Assembly: GCA_003523185.1 (NCBI GenBank)
Contig: DPGN01000052.1
Location: forward strand, 1 to 16,008
DNA: 16,008 bases
Source: Halieaceae bacterium
GTDB taxonomy: Bacteria > Pseudomonadota > Gammaproteobacteria > Pseudomonadales > Halieaceae
Reading direction: 5' to 3'
Shown: one piece after another, positions 1 to 7,987 of the stretch
Numbering within the stretch: the stretch's first letter is position 1
Layout: every line of letters starts with the position of its first letter
Notes under the pieces: model-generated
What the model was told of the DNA's origin: nothing
Database searches by the model: none
The model's input: the letters and a program-made list of their open reading frames with translations, nothing else
Made by a program: the position numbers and the translations under genes

Positions 1-488
1 GTGCCACTGACCGCCTGATACGTCGCCACATTGATACGTGTTATGCCTACCGCGTCATGAATTGGCTTCAGCGCAACCAGCATCTGGATAGTCGAGCAAT
101 TAGGGTTCGCGATAATGTTAGTCTCAGTATAGTTCGCTATGGCGTGAGGATTTACCTCGGGTACCACCAGCGGAATGTTGTCATCACGCCTAAAATGCGA
201 GGTGTTGTCGATGACCACACATCCAGCAGCCGCTGCCTTGGGCGCGAACGCTTCGCTAATTGAGCCACCGGCGGAGAACAGACCGATATCTGCCTGCGAG
301 AAATCAAACTCAGCCAGATTTTGAACGGTGATGCGCTTGCCTTTGAATGACAGGCTGGTGCCAGCTGATCGCTCAGACGCAAGAAGATATAAATTTTCGA
401 GAGGAAAATTGCGCTCCTCTAGTAGCTCGAGCAGGACCTCTCCAACGGCGCCAGTGGCACCAACAATGGCTACATTGTAAGTCTTCAC
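1..488 (-). CDS. asd: Aspartate-semialdehyde dehydrogenase (partial, N-terminal 162 codons)
   Basis: Asd reduces aspartyl-4-phosphate to aspartate semialdehyde with NADPH in the cytoplasm, the branch point to lysine/diaminopimelate, threonine and methionine. The frame opens with a GTG at 486-488 (VKTYNVAIVGATGAVGE), preceded by GGAG with seven bases of spacing, so the start is well supported; no ATG lies near it. The visible protein has the nucleotide-binding GATGAVGE loop at residues 10-17, the LLASERSAG and FSAGGS segments, DNTSHFR, and PNCSTIQM with the catalytic cysteine. It runs off the left edge at VATYQAVSG, so the C-terminal half (dimerisation domain and catalytic histidine) is outside the window. 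The residues match the Pseudomonas/Vibrio-type short Asd rather than the E. coli enzyme. It lies 16 nt after leuB on the same strand and is probably the last visible gene of the leu operon. Confidence 0.95.
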   Translation of the reverse strand, partial: MKTYNVAIVGATGAVGEVLLELLEERNFPLENLYLLASERSAGTSLSFKGKRITVQNLAEFDFSQADIGLFSAGGSISEAFAPKAAAAGCVVIDNTSHFRRDDNIPLVVPEVNPHAIANYTETNIIANPNCSTIQMLVALKPIHDAVGITRINVATYQAVSG

Positions 489-504
489 TAAATTTCTCCA
501 GACA

Positions 505-1590
505 TTAAGGCAGACTTGTAATAGCGGCTACCACGGCGTCACCCATGGCTTGCGTGGTCGCGGCGTCAGCAGGACTACTCGTTATATCGAGGGTACGTAA
601 ACCCCCGTTTAATACGTGCTCTACCGCCGCCTCAATAGCGTCCGCTGCGTGACCCTCATCGAGTGAATAGCGCAGTAACATGGCAGCCGACAGAATGGTT
701 GCCAGCGGGTTTGCCTTGCCGGCACCCGCAATATCAGGTGCGGAGCCATGAACTGGTTCGTACAACCCTCGGGACTCTGCATTAAGCGAGGCCGATGGCA
801 ACATCCCGATTGAGCCAGTCAACATGGCAGCCGTATCTGACAAAATATCGCCGAATAGATTGCCAGTCAGAACCACATCAAACTGCTTCGGTTCACGCAC
901 TAGTTGCATAGCAGCGTTGTCGACATACATGTGGCTCAACTCGATTTCCGGGAATTCTGCGGACACCTCAGTGACAACGTCGCGCCAAAGCATAGTCACT
1001 TCCAACACATTGGCCTTGTCCACCGAGCACAGTCGTCCGTTTCGTTTTTGAGCAAACTGGAACGCTAATCTAGCAATTCGACCAATCTCAGCCTCATCGT
1101 AGACATCCGTGTTAAATCCCCTTCTGACACCGTCTGCTGTGGTTTCCACGCCCCTCGGCTCACCGAAATAAATCCCTCCAGTGAGCTCTCTGACAATAAG
1201 CAGATTGAGGCCCGCGACAAGATCAGGCTTAAGGCTAGAGGCATCCGCAAGCTGCGGGTACAACAGGGCAGGACGCAGATTACAAAATAGGTCCAAATCG
1301 GAACGAATCGCCAACAAGCCGCGCTCAGGCCTTTGGGCTGCAGGCAGCGTATCCCATTTCGGGCCGCCAACGGCGCCCAGGAGAATCGCATCGGCTTGTC
1401 TCGCAAGTAATCGAGTCGCCTCCGGATAAGGGTCTCCATGGCGGTCGATTGCTACACCACCGAGATCTGCCGAGTCGAACATTAGGTCCAAATCAAAGAC
1501 CCCGGCGGTTGCTACGAGGACACGCCTTGCCTGCTCAACCACCTCCGGGCCGATCCCATCTCCAGGCAGTAGCAAAATACGATGCGACAT
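505..1590 (-). CDS. leuB: 3-isopropylmalate dehydrogenase LeuB
   Basis: LeuB catalyses the NAD-dependent oxidative decarboxylation of 3-isopropylmalate to 2-oxoisocaproate, the third committed step of leucine synthesis. The 361-residue protein is the usual full length. The N-terminal DGIGPEV (11-17) is present. Substrate arginines fall at R96, R106 and R134; the catalytic pair is Y141 (in GGIYFGEPRG) and K192 (in SVDKANVLE); metal-binding aspartates are D224, D248 and D252. The adenine-binding HGSAPDIAG loop is at 281-289. These place it with LeuB rather than isocitrate or tartrate dehydrogenases. Its ATG shares one base with the TGA of leuD (TGATG), and a GAGGTG ribosome site lies inside the leuD coding end, suggesting translational coupling. 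Confidence 0.98.
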   Translation of the reverse strand: MSHRILLLPGDGIGPEVVEQARRVLVATAGVFDLDLMFDSADLGGVAIDRHGDPYPEATRLLARQADAILLGAVGGPKWDTLPAAQRPERGLLAIRSDLDLFCNLRPALLYPQLADASSLKPDLVAGLNLLIVRELTGGIYFGEPRGVETTADGVRRGFNTDVYDEAEIGRIARLAFQFAQKRNGRLCSVDKANVLEVTMLWRDVVTEVSAEFPEIELSHMYVDNAAMQLVREPKQFDVVLTGNLFGDILSDTAAMLTGSIGMLPSASLNAESRGLYEPVHGSAPDIAGAGKANPLATILSAAMLLRYSLDEGHAADAIEAAVEHVLNGGLRTLDITSSPADAATTQAMGDAVVAAITSLP

Positions 1591-2240
1591 CAGAGTTTCA
1601 CCTCGTTAAACAACCAAGGCTGGGTTCGTTGATGGTTTCGCTCAAAAGCGGTGATGGCATCTTCACGCTGCAACGTAATACCAATGTCGTCCAGCCCCTC
1701 GAGTAAACAGTGGCGCCTGAAAGCGTCGACTGAGAAGTCGACCTGAGTACCGTCTGGCAGTGTTACTTGTTCGCTGCCCAGATCTATCGTCAGATTAACC
1801 CCTTCGCCATCCGCACTTTGTTGAAACAGCCGATCAACAACAGCTTCATCCAGCTCGACCGGTAGTAGGCCACTTTTGAATGCATTGTTCTTAAAGATAT
1901 CCGCGAAACTCGGCGCGATAACACAGCGAATCCCGAACTGGACGAGCGCCCACACCGCATGCTCTCGGCTTGATCCGCAACCGAAATTCTCTCGACTAAG
2001 AAGGATGGATGCGCCCGCGTACTTCGGCATGTTGAGCGAAAACTCTAGGTTTGGCTGGCGAGTTGCGCGTGGCGCAGCTTCGTCAAATGGATCTAGGTAC
2101 CGTAGCTCGTCGAACAGGTTCGGACCAAAACCCGTCCGCTTAATGGATTTCAGAAACTGCTTTGGGATGATCAGGTCAGTATCAACATTGGCACGATCCA
2201 ATGGAACAACCAGCCCGCTGTGAACTCTGAATGCTTCCAT
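1590..2240 (-). CDS. leuD: 3-isopropylmalate dehydratase small subunit LeuD
   Basis: LeuD is the swivelling small subunit that pairs with LeuC to isomerise 2-isopropylmalate to 3-isopropylmalate. The 216-residue protein is typical in length. It has the NVDTDLIIPKQFL segment (residues 18-30) and the family signature ENFGCGSSREHA, which contacts the substrate. The start is fixed by the one-base overlap with the leuC stop (TAATG) and by a consensus GGAGG seven bases upstream. LeuC directly upstream supports expression of the heterodimer at matched levels. Confidence 0.98.
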   Translation of the reverse strand: MEAFRVHSGLVVPLDRANVDTDLIIPKQFLKSIKRTGFGPNLFDELRYLDPFDEAAPRATRQPNLEFSLNMPKYAGASILLSRENFGCGSSREHAVWALVQFGIRCVIAPSFADIFKNNAFKSGLLPVELDEAVVDRLFQQSADGEGVNLTIDLGSEQVTLPDGTQVDFSVDAFRRHCLLEGLDDIGITLQREDAITAFERNHQRTQPWLFNEVKL

Positions 2241-3667
2241 TACAGGGCCTCCACGTGCGCCGGATGGGTGAAACGACCGGTAACAGCGGCCGCTGCTGCC
2301 ATTGCTGGACTCACTAGATGAGTTCGACCACCAAACCCCTGTCGACCCTCAAAGTTTCGATTCGAAGTCGACGCACACCGCTTACCCGGCTCAACCTTGT
2401 CTGCATTCATCGCCAGACACATTGAGCATCCGGGCGCACGCCACTCCATGCCAGCCTCTGTGAATACCTTATCAAGCCCCTCGGCTTCGGCTTGCGCCTT
2501 AACTAGACCCGAGCCCGGGACGACGAGAACGCGCTCCACGTTGTCGGCTTTCTTGTGGCCGCGAACGACTGCTGCAGCTGCACGCATATCTTCGATGCGG
2601 GCATTAGTACATGAGCCAATGAAGACCATATCAACAGGAATATCACTAAGTTTCATTCCCTGCTGAAGGCCCATGTAGTCCAGCGCACGCTCGAGGGACT
2701 TCCTGCCCGTCTCATCGTGCATGTCGTCCATGGTCGGAACCGTACCTCGGATTGACGTCACCATCTCAGGCGATGTACCCCAAGTGACCTGTGGCTCAAT
2801 GGCCGATGCATCGATAACGAGCTCACGATCGAAGATGGCATCAGCATCGCTATGCAGGGTCCGCCAGTATGTTTCTGCCATCTCCCACTGCTCACCGGTT
2901 GGAGCCATGGGTCGGCTCTTCACGTAGTCAAGGGTAACTTGGTCAACGGCCACCATGCCCGCGCGCGCGCCGGCTTCAATCGCCATATTACAGAGGGTCA
3001 TTCGCCCTTCCATCGTGAGAGACCTCACGGCCGAACCGGCGAACTCCAGAGCGCAACCTGTCGCTCCCGCCGTACCAATCTGGCCTATCACCGCAAGAGC
3101 GAGGTCCTTTGCAGTAACGCCCGGCTGGGCTTCTCCGTCGAGAACCACGCGAAAATTATCCATCTTCTTAGTCAGTAAGCACTGTGTCGCTAGCACGTGC
3201 TCAACCTCCGACGTGCCAATACCATGAGCGAGTGCACCAAATGCACCATGGGTTGAGGTGTGCGAATCACCACAAACGATAGTCATGCCAGGCAGCGTTG
3301 CCCCTTGCTCAGGACCCATGACATGGACGATGCCTTGGCGCTGATCCGCCAAATCGATAAGGGGGATATTGAAGTCATTGCAGTTGTCATTGAGGGTCTC
3401 AAGCTGGACCCTGCTGGTTGCGTCAGCCACTCCAGAGTAACCCTCTAATGCGCGTTCGTTGGGATCGGTTGATACATTATGATCAGGCACGGCAACGTTG
3501 GCGTTTAAGCGACGCGGTGAACGACCGGCAAGGCGCAAGCCCTCGAAAGCCTGCGGAGATGTTACTTCATGGATCAAATGCCTATCGATGTAAATCAGTG
3601 CTGACCCGTCGTCTTGCTGATCCACAAGGTGTGCATCCCACAGCTTGTCGTAAAGCGTGCGTCCCAT
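2240..3667 (-). CDS. leuC: 3-isopropylmalate dehydratase large subunit LeuC
   Basis: LeuC carries the catalytic 4Fe-4S cluster of isopropylmalate isomerase. With the start at 3667 the protein is 475 residues and begins MGRTLYDKLWDAH, matching the usual LeuC N-terminus. A frame opening at 3739 would add 24 residues of low-complexity sequence with no family match, so I reject it; TAGGGA lies seven bases before the chosen ATG. Cluster ligands are C353 (GSCTN), C414 and C417 (GCSMC). Also visible are GDSHTSTHG (133-141), the HGIGTSEVEHVLATQ segment, and CASTSNRNFEGRQG near residue 431. It is the first gene of the leu operon on this strand. Confidence 0.97.
   Translation of the reverse strand: MGRTLYDKLWDAHLVDQQDDGSALIYIDRHLIHEVTSPQAFEGLRLAGRSPRRLNANVAVPDHNVSTDPNERALEGYSGVADATSRVQLETLNDNCNDFNIPLIDLADQRQGIVHVMGPEQGATLPGMTIVCGDSHTSTHGAFGALAHGIGTSEVEHVLATQCLLTKKMDNFRVVLDGEAQPGVTAKDLALAVIGQIGTAGATGCALEFAGSAVRSLTMEGRMTLCNMAIEAGARAGMVAVDQVTLDYVKSRPMAPTGEQWEMAETYWRTLHSDADAIFDRELVIDASAIEPQVTWGTSPEMVTSIRGTVPTMDDMHDETGRKSLERALDYMGLQQGMKLSDIPVDMVFIGSCTNARIEDMRAAAAVVRGHKKADNVERVLVVPGSGLVKAQAEAEGLDKVFTEAGMEWRAPGCSMCLAMNADKVEPGKRCASTSNRNFEGRQGFGGRTHLVSPAMAAAAAVTGRFTHPAHVEAL
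2248..2252 (-). promoter_or_regulatory. Ribosome binding site of leuD
   Basis: A consensus GGAGG on the minus strand lies seven bases before the leuD ATG and inside the last codons of leuC. It decides the leuD start and implies that ribosomes finishing leuC can restart on leuD. Confidence 0.8.
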
Positions 3668-3797
3668 ATTGGATTCCCTACTGAGGCCGACAACGACGAA
3701 GGACGCTGCGGCTGACGTTGTTGAACTGCCTGCGATCACTAGTCACGCGGCGCGCGAGTCTAACATAGATCCCGTCTATTGGGTCCATTCGACAGGC

Positions 3798-3806
3798 TGT
3801 GGATAA
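3798..3806 (-). promoter_or_regulatory. Perfect DnaA-box sequence
   Basis: TTATCCACA on the minus strand matches the consensus strong DnaA box exactly. Four GATC sites lie within about 70 bp either side (3734, 3768, 3814, 3827). Only one box is seen and no dnaA/dnaN or gid genes are near, so this is not evidence for an origin. It may be a DnaA-responsive regulatory site or chance. Confidence 0.4.
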
Positions 3807-3894
3807 CTTTGGGGATCAATTTGTGCGATCGGGCGTCAATGTCCAAAACGCTTTACTCGAAAAAAGAACCCTGCTTTTCCAGCTAGAATTTTAA

Positions 3895-3910
3895 CGACTA
3901 AAATCAGTCG
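3895..3910. repeat. Inverted repeat immediately downstream of the candidate leu -10
   Basis: CGACT-AAAATC-AGTCG has perfect 5-bp arms and a 6-nt centre. On the minus strand it follows TATAAC directly, so it could be an operator or an early hairpin in the leu leader. The arms are too short and AT-rich in context for a convincing terminator. Confidence 0.35.
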
Positions 3911-3941
3911 GTTATAGCCACTCTAGCGACAGGGCTGTCAA
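3911..3941 (-). promoter_or_regulatory. Candidate sigma-70 promoter for leuCDB-asd
   Basis: On the minus strand a perfect TTGACA (3936-3941) is followed, after 19 bases, by TATAAC (3911-3916). The spacer is longer than the ideal 17; reading the -10 as GCTATA gives 17 but a poorer hexamer. The leader to the leuC ATG would be about 235 nt. An alternative weak -10, TATGTT at 3762-3767, sits closer to leuC but lacks a good -35. Confidence 0.45.
3928..3939. promoter_or_regulatory. Short dyad overlapping the candidate leu -35 box
   Basis: GACAG-GG-CTGTC is a perfect inverted repeat of 5-bp arms that covers part of the TTGACA hexamer, a position typical of a repressor operator. The regulator is unknown. 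A shorter related dyad (ACAG-G-CTGT) lies at 3792-3800. Confidence 0.35.
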
Positions 3942-3994
3942 GATAGGTTTACAAGTAATACCTGATATCCCTAGAGGGTATATGGGGACAATTT

Positions 3995-6190
3995 TTAATT
4001 CGCTTCGGAAATACTGCTCTTATGGGTAAAACGCCAACACTGATGTATGTTCGACGCCCGCTCAAAGTCTGGACCCAACGACTCCCGAGTGATGTCCTCA
4101 ACGGAGTAACGCTCCGTCAAAGCCATTGATAGTTCAAACCGACGGTTATTATTAGAAAAGTACAGTACACCGTTATCGGATAACCGATTCATAGTTAGTG
4201 ATAGTAGGACCTCGTGATCACGTTGCACGTCAAAGTCCGCGCTAGTCGACTTCGAATTAGAGAAGGTCGGTGGATCCAATAAGATCAGGTCATAAATACC
4301 CTCTTCTTCTTTTAGCCATGCGAGAACGTCACCCTTTACTGCGCGATGTTTTTGATCCGATAAGCCATTAATCGCAAGGTTTTCGCGATACCAATCAAGG
4401 TAAGTATTGCTGAGATCAACACTCGTAGAATATCGAGCGCCGCCCAAACCGGCATGAACACTAGCGACGCCCGTGTAACAAAAAAGATTGAGGAATCGCT
4501 TGCCCGCAGCTTCTTCACGAATACGCGCGCGAATCGGCCGGTGGTCTAGAAAGAGGCCAGTATCGAGGTAATCGAAGAGATTGACCCACAACTTCGCCCC
4601 AAACTCGTTAACCAAGCGTCTTTCGTTACGGGTAGAGACACGCTCGTATTGTTGAAGCCCTCGCTGCCTTGAACGACGTTTAACGGCTATCTGTGAGCGA
4701 TCTTCAACATTAAAGACCACCTGAACCGCATCCAAGACTTCATCAAAGCGTCGATTGGCATCAGCTTCCTTGACCGACTTGGGAGGCGCATATTCGGCCA
4801 TATGAATGTCGGCACCATAAACGTCGATAGCGACGGCGTATTCAGGCATATCTGCGTCATAAACACGGTAGCACTCTACCTCATCTGCCTGTCGCCACTT
4901 AGCGAGCTTTTTCAGATTCTTGTACAGCCGGTTCGCGACCATTTGCCCTCCTGCCGATAGCACGGGCAGCGAGGACTCCTGCGTCGTAGTCGCTGGCAGC
5001 GCCTCTGCGACGCGCAATTTGTTGTCATCGCCCAACGAGAATAAAAAGAGCGTAATGTCCAAAGGGCCACTTTTCATCTTGTAATTCTTGTGACTTCGCA
5101 AACCTGTGGCACGCGCGTGTGCAGCGTCAGCGGCAATCACTGACGCATCCCATCCACCAAATTCCGAGTGCATCACGTGACCCAACGCCGCATACAAATT
5201 TGCCGCTGCAGACGGCGTGCTTATTCGTTCACCCCATGGCGGATTAACGACCAATAACCCGCTGTCCATCCTCCGGTGCGTGGGCTTGGCAATATCTGAT
5301 AGCTGCCTGACGCGGACTCGAACAAAGGAACCCAGTTGCATGCGTCGGGCATTTTCCTCGGCCCGACGGATCGCGCCCAAATCTCCGTCGTAACCTCGTA
5401 TTTCAGCACCGTCCGGCAACGAGGAACGCACCTTGGCTCTTGCTTCGCCCAGGATAGCTTGCCACTGATCGAGCCGGTGACCGAGCCACCCCATAAAACC
5501 AAACCGCTCCCTGTGGAGCCCCGGGGCTATATTTAAAGCAATCATTGCCGCCTCAATCAGAAGCGTGCCCGATCCACACATTGGATCAATCAGACTTTCA
5601 CCGCGCGCCGCCCGCTCAGCCCACCCTGAACGTACCAGTATCCCCGCGGCGAGATTTTCCTTTAACGGCGCTTTGCCACCATCAAGCCTGTAGCCCCGCC
5701 TGTGTAGACTATCGCCGGACAAATCAACGCTGAGTGCAAGCTTCCCTTTGTTAAGCTGTGCAATAACTCGCAGATCAGGACGCTTTGCATCAACTGATGG
5801 ACGTTGACCCGAGTGCTCTCTGAAAAAATCAACAATCCCATCTTTTACTTTCAACGCGCCAAAATGGGTATTCTTGATGTAATTCGTCTGCCCTCGAAAC
5901 TCAACAGCAAAGCGGGTTCGTGGTGTCATATGGTCAGACCACCGGAACCCCCGAGCCGCGGCATACACATCGTCCGTACTCGCAACGGCCGTCTCTGAAA
6001 GCTTGAGAAGAATTCGATTGGCCAGCCGACTCCACAGACAAGCGCGGTAGGCAACCGCTAGCGGCCCACTAAAAAACACACCTGCTGGTGTCTCTCGCAC
6101 CTCGGAAGCGCCCAGCTCTGCCAGCTCGTCTACTAGCAATGTTCCCAACCCCACGGGACAGGTGGCAAGGAAAGATAATGGGTTGGTCAT
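3995..6190 (-). CDS. rlmL: Bifunctional 23S rRNA methyltransferase RlmKL (m2G2445 / m7G2069)
   Basis: RlmL modifies G2445 (N2) and G2069 (N7) of 23S rRNA in helix 74. The 731-residue protein has the expected two enzyme halves. The N-terminal half has a THUMP-containing region (about 45-155), the SAM motif DPMCGSGTLLIEAA (202-215) and the N2-methylation motif NPPWGER (316-322). The C-terminal RlmK half has FLNLFCYTG (566-574), D592 in VDLS, and LDPPTFSNSK (638-647). It is slightly longer than the E. coli enzyme and neither catalytic motif is damaged. The ATG overlaps the stop of the upstream secreted-protein gene as ATGA and has only a weak ribosome site, so translation probably depends on coupling. 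Confidence 0.97.
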   Translation of the reverse strand: MTNPLSFLATCPVGLGTLLVDELAELGASEVRETPAGVFFSGPLAVAYRACLWSRLANRILLKLSETAVASTDDVYAAARGFRWSDHMTPRTRFAVEFRGQTNYIKNTHFGALKVKDGIVDFFREHSGQRPSVDAKRPDLRVIAQLNKGKLALSVDLSGDSLHRRGYRLDGGKAPLKENLAAGILVRSGWAERAARGESLIDPMCGSGTLLIEAAMIALNIAPGLHRERFGFMGWLGHRLDQWQAILGEARAKVRSSLPDGAEIRGYDGDLGAIRRAEENARRMQLGSFVRVRVRQLSDIAKPTHRRMDSGLLVVNPPWGERISTPSAAANLYAALGHVMHSEFGGWDASVIAADAAHARATGLRSHKNYKMKSGPLDITLFLFSLGDDNKLRVAEALPATTTQESSLPVLSAGGQMVANRLYKNLKKLAKWRQADEVECYRVYDADMPEYAVAIDVYGADIHMAEYAPPKSVKEADANRRFDEVLDAVQVVFNVEDRSQIAVKRRSRQRGLQQYERVSTRNERRLVNEFGAKLWVNLFDYLDTGLFLDHRPIRARIREEAAGKRFLNLFCYTGVASVHAGLGGARYSTSVDLSNTYLDWYRENLAINGLSDQKHRAVKGDVLAWLKEEEGIYDLILLDPPTFSNSKSTSADFDVQRDHEVLLSLTMNRLSDNGVLYFSNNNRRFELSMALTERYSVEDITRESLGPDFERASNIHQCWRFTHKSSISEAN

Positions 6191-7284
6191 AAGGTCGACT
6201 CTAGATCGTTAATTCGGCGCAGGGTGGCACGCCACTCTTGATATTGCTGTTCCAGGGTTCCAGAGAGTTTAAACACTCGCTCGTTGGCATACACCGCGGT
6301 GTCACGCGTTTCGTTCTCTAACTCCAGCACTAATTCAAATAGTTCCTGCTCGTGGATCTTAAGTGATCGATGCGCTGCATACACGGCTTGCAGACGTGTG
6401 AATGTTGATTCATTTCGCAACGTCTCAGCACTGACGCCCCGCTCGCGACGCAGATCCAACCAATCCAACTGCTCCTTACTAGATTTCATCCAGAGGTAGT
6501 AAGCATCGCTGACCTCCCGCGAAACATTGGCTAACTGCTCATCGATCGTATCCACAAAGAGGAGTTCATAGTCTTGTAACCGATGCAGTCGAATGAGCAT
6601 GGGATCTTCGCGACTCGGCTCTCGTCGAACGCTGTAAAGACCCGCCTCTTGACCCAAATAATCAGGAAACGCCTCGGGAACCAACTCGCTGGCATAGCGT
6701 AATGATGACAGCGTGCGTAAGTACGTCTCCTGATTGGGTGCTGATGACACCGAATGCACGATGTCATTGACCATCTTGAGGTAAAGATCCGCGAATGGGT
6801 CGGCCTTATCGTTGGTGTAATCCTCGTCGACCGAGATATCGCGATATACGGAAGACAACATTGTCTCACCCGTAACAGCGCGCACAATGGCCTCAACAAC
6901 AAGTTCACGTCCATCAGACGCCAGTATGGACAGCTGTACGGTTACCTGCGGTATCACCGAGGGCTCCGGGTATAGTCGAATGACCCCCCAATCATCGTTC
7001 TGTTCAAGTTCGCCCCTTAGACGTTGCCCGATCAACAGGGCTTCGGTCTGCCTGAAGGCAGCTTCCATATCGGTACCACTTTTATTACGAACCTTGGTAT
7101 TGACCGAGATACCCACATCCAGCCGTACAGGGGTATTACCCACCGACCGGACCGATTGTCCTACAACCCTCATATCGCCATCAGAAGTGGGCACGGCCAA
7201 TGTCATGTGTGACAGCAAGACAGTGAGAGCCAACACCAAAAAGTGAGGTTTGCTAACAGGCCATTTGTTTCCCTGTACCGCCAT
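6187..7284 (-). CDS. Secreted protein of unknown function, coupled to rlmL
   Basis: I do not recognise this 365-residue protein. With the ATG at 7284 it begins MAVQGNKWPVSKPHF and has a Sec-type signal peptide (hydrophobic residues about 14-29, likely cleavage after TLA at 30), so it is probably periplasmic. Residues about 35-160 look like a mixed alpha/beta domain with alternating strands. From about 210 to the end the protein is charged, Leu/Glu/Arg-rich and probably mostly helical, with possible coiled coil. No catalytic motif or lipobox is seen. The chosen start overlaps the previous stop as TAATG; a GTG at 7302 with GGGG upstream is an alternative giving six more residues. Its own TGA overlaps the rlmL ATG. 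Partnership with the upstream lipoprotein is inferred from this chaining only. Confidence 0.8.
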   Translation of the reverse strand: MAVQGNKWPVSKPHFLVLALTVLLSHMTLAVPTSDGDMRVVGQSVRSVGNTPVRLDVGISVNTKVRNKSGTDMEAAFRQTEALLIGQRLRGELEQNDDWGVIRLYPEPSVIPQVTVQLSILASDGRELVVEAIVRAVTGETMLSSVYRDISVDEDYTNDKADPFADLYLKMVNDIVHSVSSAPNQETYLRTLSSLRYASELVPEAFPDYLGQEAGLYSVRREPSREDPMLIRLHRLQDYELLFVDTIDEQLANVSREVSDAYYLWMKSSKEQLDWLDLRRERGVSAETLRNESTFTRLQAVYAAHRSLKIHEQELFELVLELENETRDTAVYANERVFKLSGTLEQQYQEWRATLRRINDLESTL

Positions 7285-7973
7285 TATTGCTGCGTCGAGC
7301 ACACCTTTCCCCGTGTCAATGTCCGCTCACATCGGTATCCCAAAGCATCCGGATCGTAAGGCGTGAAGTACTGACTGACAACGAGAGGAAATCGCGTCGA
7401 AGCAGTCTCGACTGAGGTGACCAACAACAGCATGTCTGTCTTATCAGATCGAGAGAGACGATGTGTCACGTCCAACCCTTCCTCCAGTTCTAACACGAAG
7501 AATAATTGATCCCCATCCCAGCCACAGCGTTGTATGCCAAGCGTATCCACCGTGATGCTCAGACCTGATCCGTCGTACTCGCATACCAACGCAAAGCTTT
7601 TATCTCGTTTGACCCTGATACGAGCGTCATTTTGGATGACCTCTAACAGGACCGGCTCGGTAATGATTTCCGCCAATCTAGCTAACGTGACTAAATCGTT
7701 TTGATCGGGTAACGGGCTTCCCGCATACCCCCGCCCCTCCTCAGCAAGTCTGGCACGACGGACGGCTTCCCTTTGCACTCGGCGCGCAATCGAGCTTAAT
7801 TGATCTTGCAAATTGTCGCTGCGGGCAAAGTCGATTTCCCAATGACCTGTCATGTCGACAGGCGTCGCAACGCGAGTAACCGCCTCAGTGTGTCGCTCCT
7901 GAACACACCCAAGTGAAAGAGAAAGCCAGCCGACGGCGAGAAGGCGCCGCAGCTTATGGTGAGAAACAGTCAC
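7284..7973 (-). CDS. Putative lipoprotein of unknown function
   Basis: This 229-residue protein starts at a GTG (7971-7973), 14 nt after the acyl-CoA ligase stop. Its N-terminus has arginines (KLRR), a hydrophobic stretch and LSLGC with C23, which fits a lipid-attachment site although the -3 position is Ser rather than Leu. Aspartate is not at +2, suggesting outer-membrane sorting. The mature part carries TGHWEIDFARSDN (42-54), then a helical Arg/Ala/Glu-rich stretch (about 56-80) and a strand-rich C-terminal half with several cysteines. I know no function for this pattern. The ribosome site is weak. The stop overlaps the next gene's ATG (TAATG). Confidence 0.78.
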   Translation of the reverse strand: MTVSHHKLRRLLAVGWLSLSLGCVQERHTEAVTRVATPVDMTGHWEIDFARSDNLQDQLSSIARRVQREAVRRARLAEEGRGYAGSPLPDQNDLVTLARLAEIITEPVLLEVIQNDARIRVKRDKSFALVCEYDGSGLSITVDTLGIQRCGWDGDQLFFVLELEEGLDVTHRLSRSDKTDMLLLVTSVETASTRFPLVVSQYFTPYDPDALGYRCERTLTRGKVCSTQQ

Positions 7974-7987
7974 TTCAGGCGAACTCG

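Larger units (their letters stand above)
3668..3994. other. Gene-free region between rlmL and leuC
   Basis: This 327-bp stretch separates rlmL from leuC, both on the minus strand. I see no credible gene, and no leucine-rich leader peptide: the only short frame in the right place reads MLDSRAA, with a single leucine. No GC-rich hairpin followed by a U-run ends rlmL, so readthrough into leuC is possible. The region contains a candidate promoter at 3911-3941, a dyad overlapping its -35, a stem-loop just downstream, a related short dyad at 3792-3800, and a perfect DnaA box with four GATC sites nearby. Confidence 0.7.

Noticed and set aside
2852..3227. Plus-strand open frames inside leuC and others such as 6887-7246, 8225-8632, 9029-9373
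   Set aside because: They are antisense to genes with clear conserved motifs, lack ribosome sites, and their translations are arginine/serine-rich shadows without recognisable features.
3668..3739. A 24-residue N-terminal extension of LeuC starting at 3739
   Set aside because: The extension has no LeuC-like sequence, while the ATG at 3667 gives the standard MGRTLYDKL start and has TAGGGA seven bases upstream.
3734..3830. Replication origin
   Set aside because: Only one DnaA box, no AT-rich unwinding element, and no dnaA, dnaN, gyrB or mnmG nearby.
3964..3985. Terminator after rlmL (CCCTAGAGGG region)
   Set aside because: The stem would be four base pairs with a two-base loop, and mismatches stop it extending; no U-run follows on the minus strand.
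3668..3994. Leucine leader-peptide attenuator upstream of leuC
   Set aside because: No frame with a run of leucine codons and no paired terminator/antiterminator stems are present; the only short frame has one Leu.
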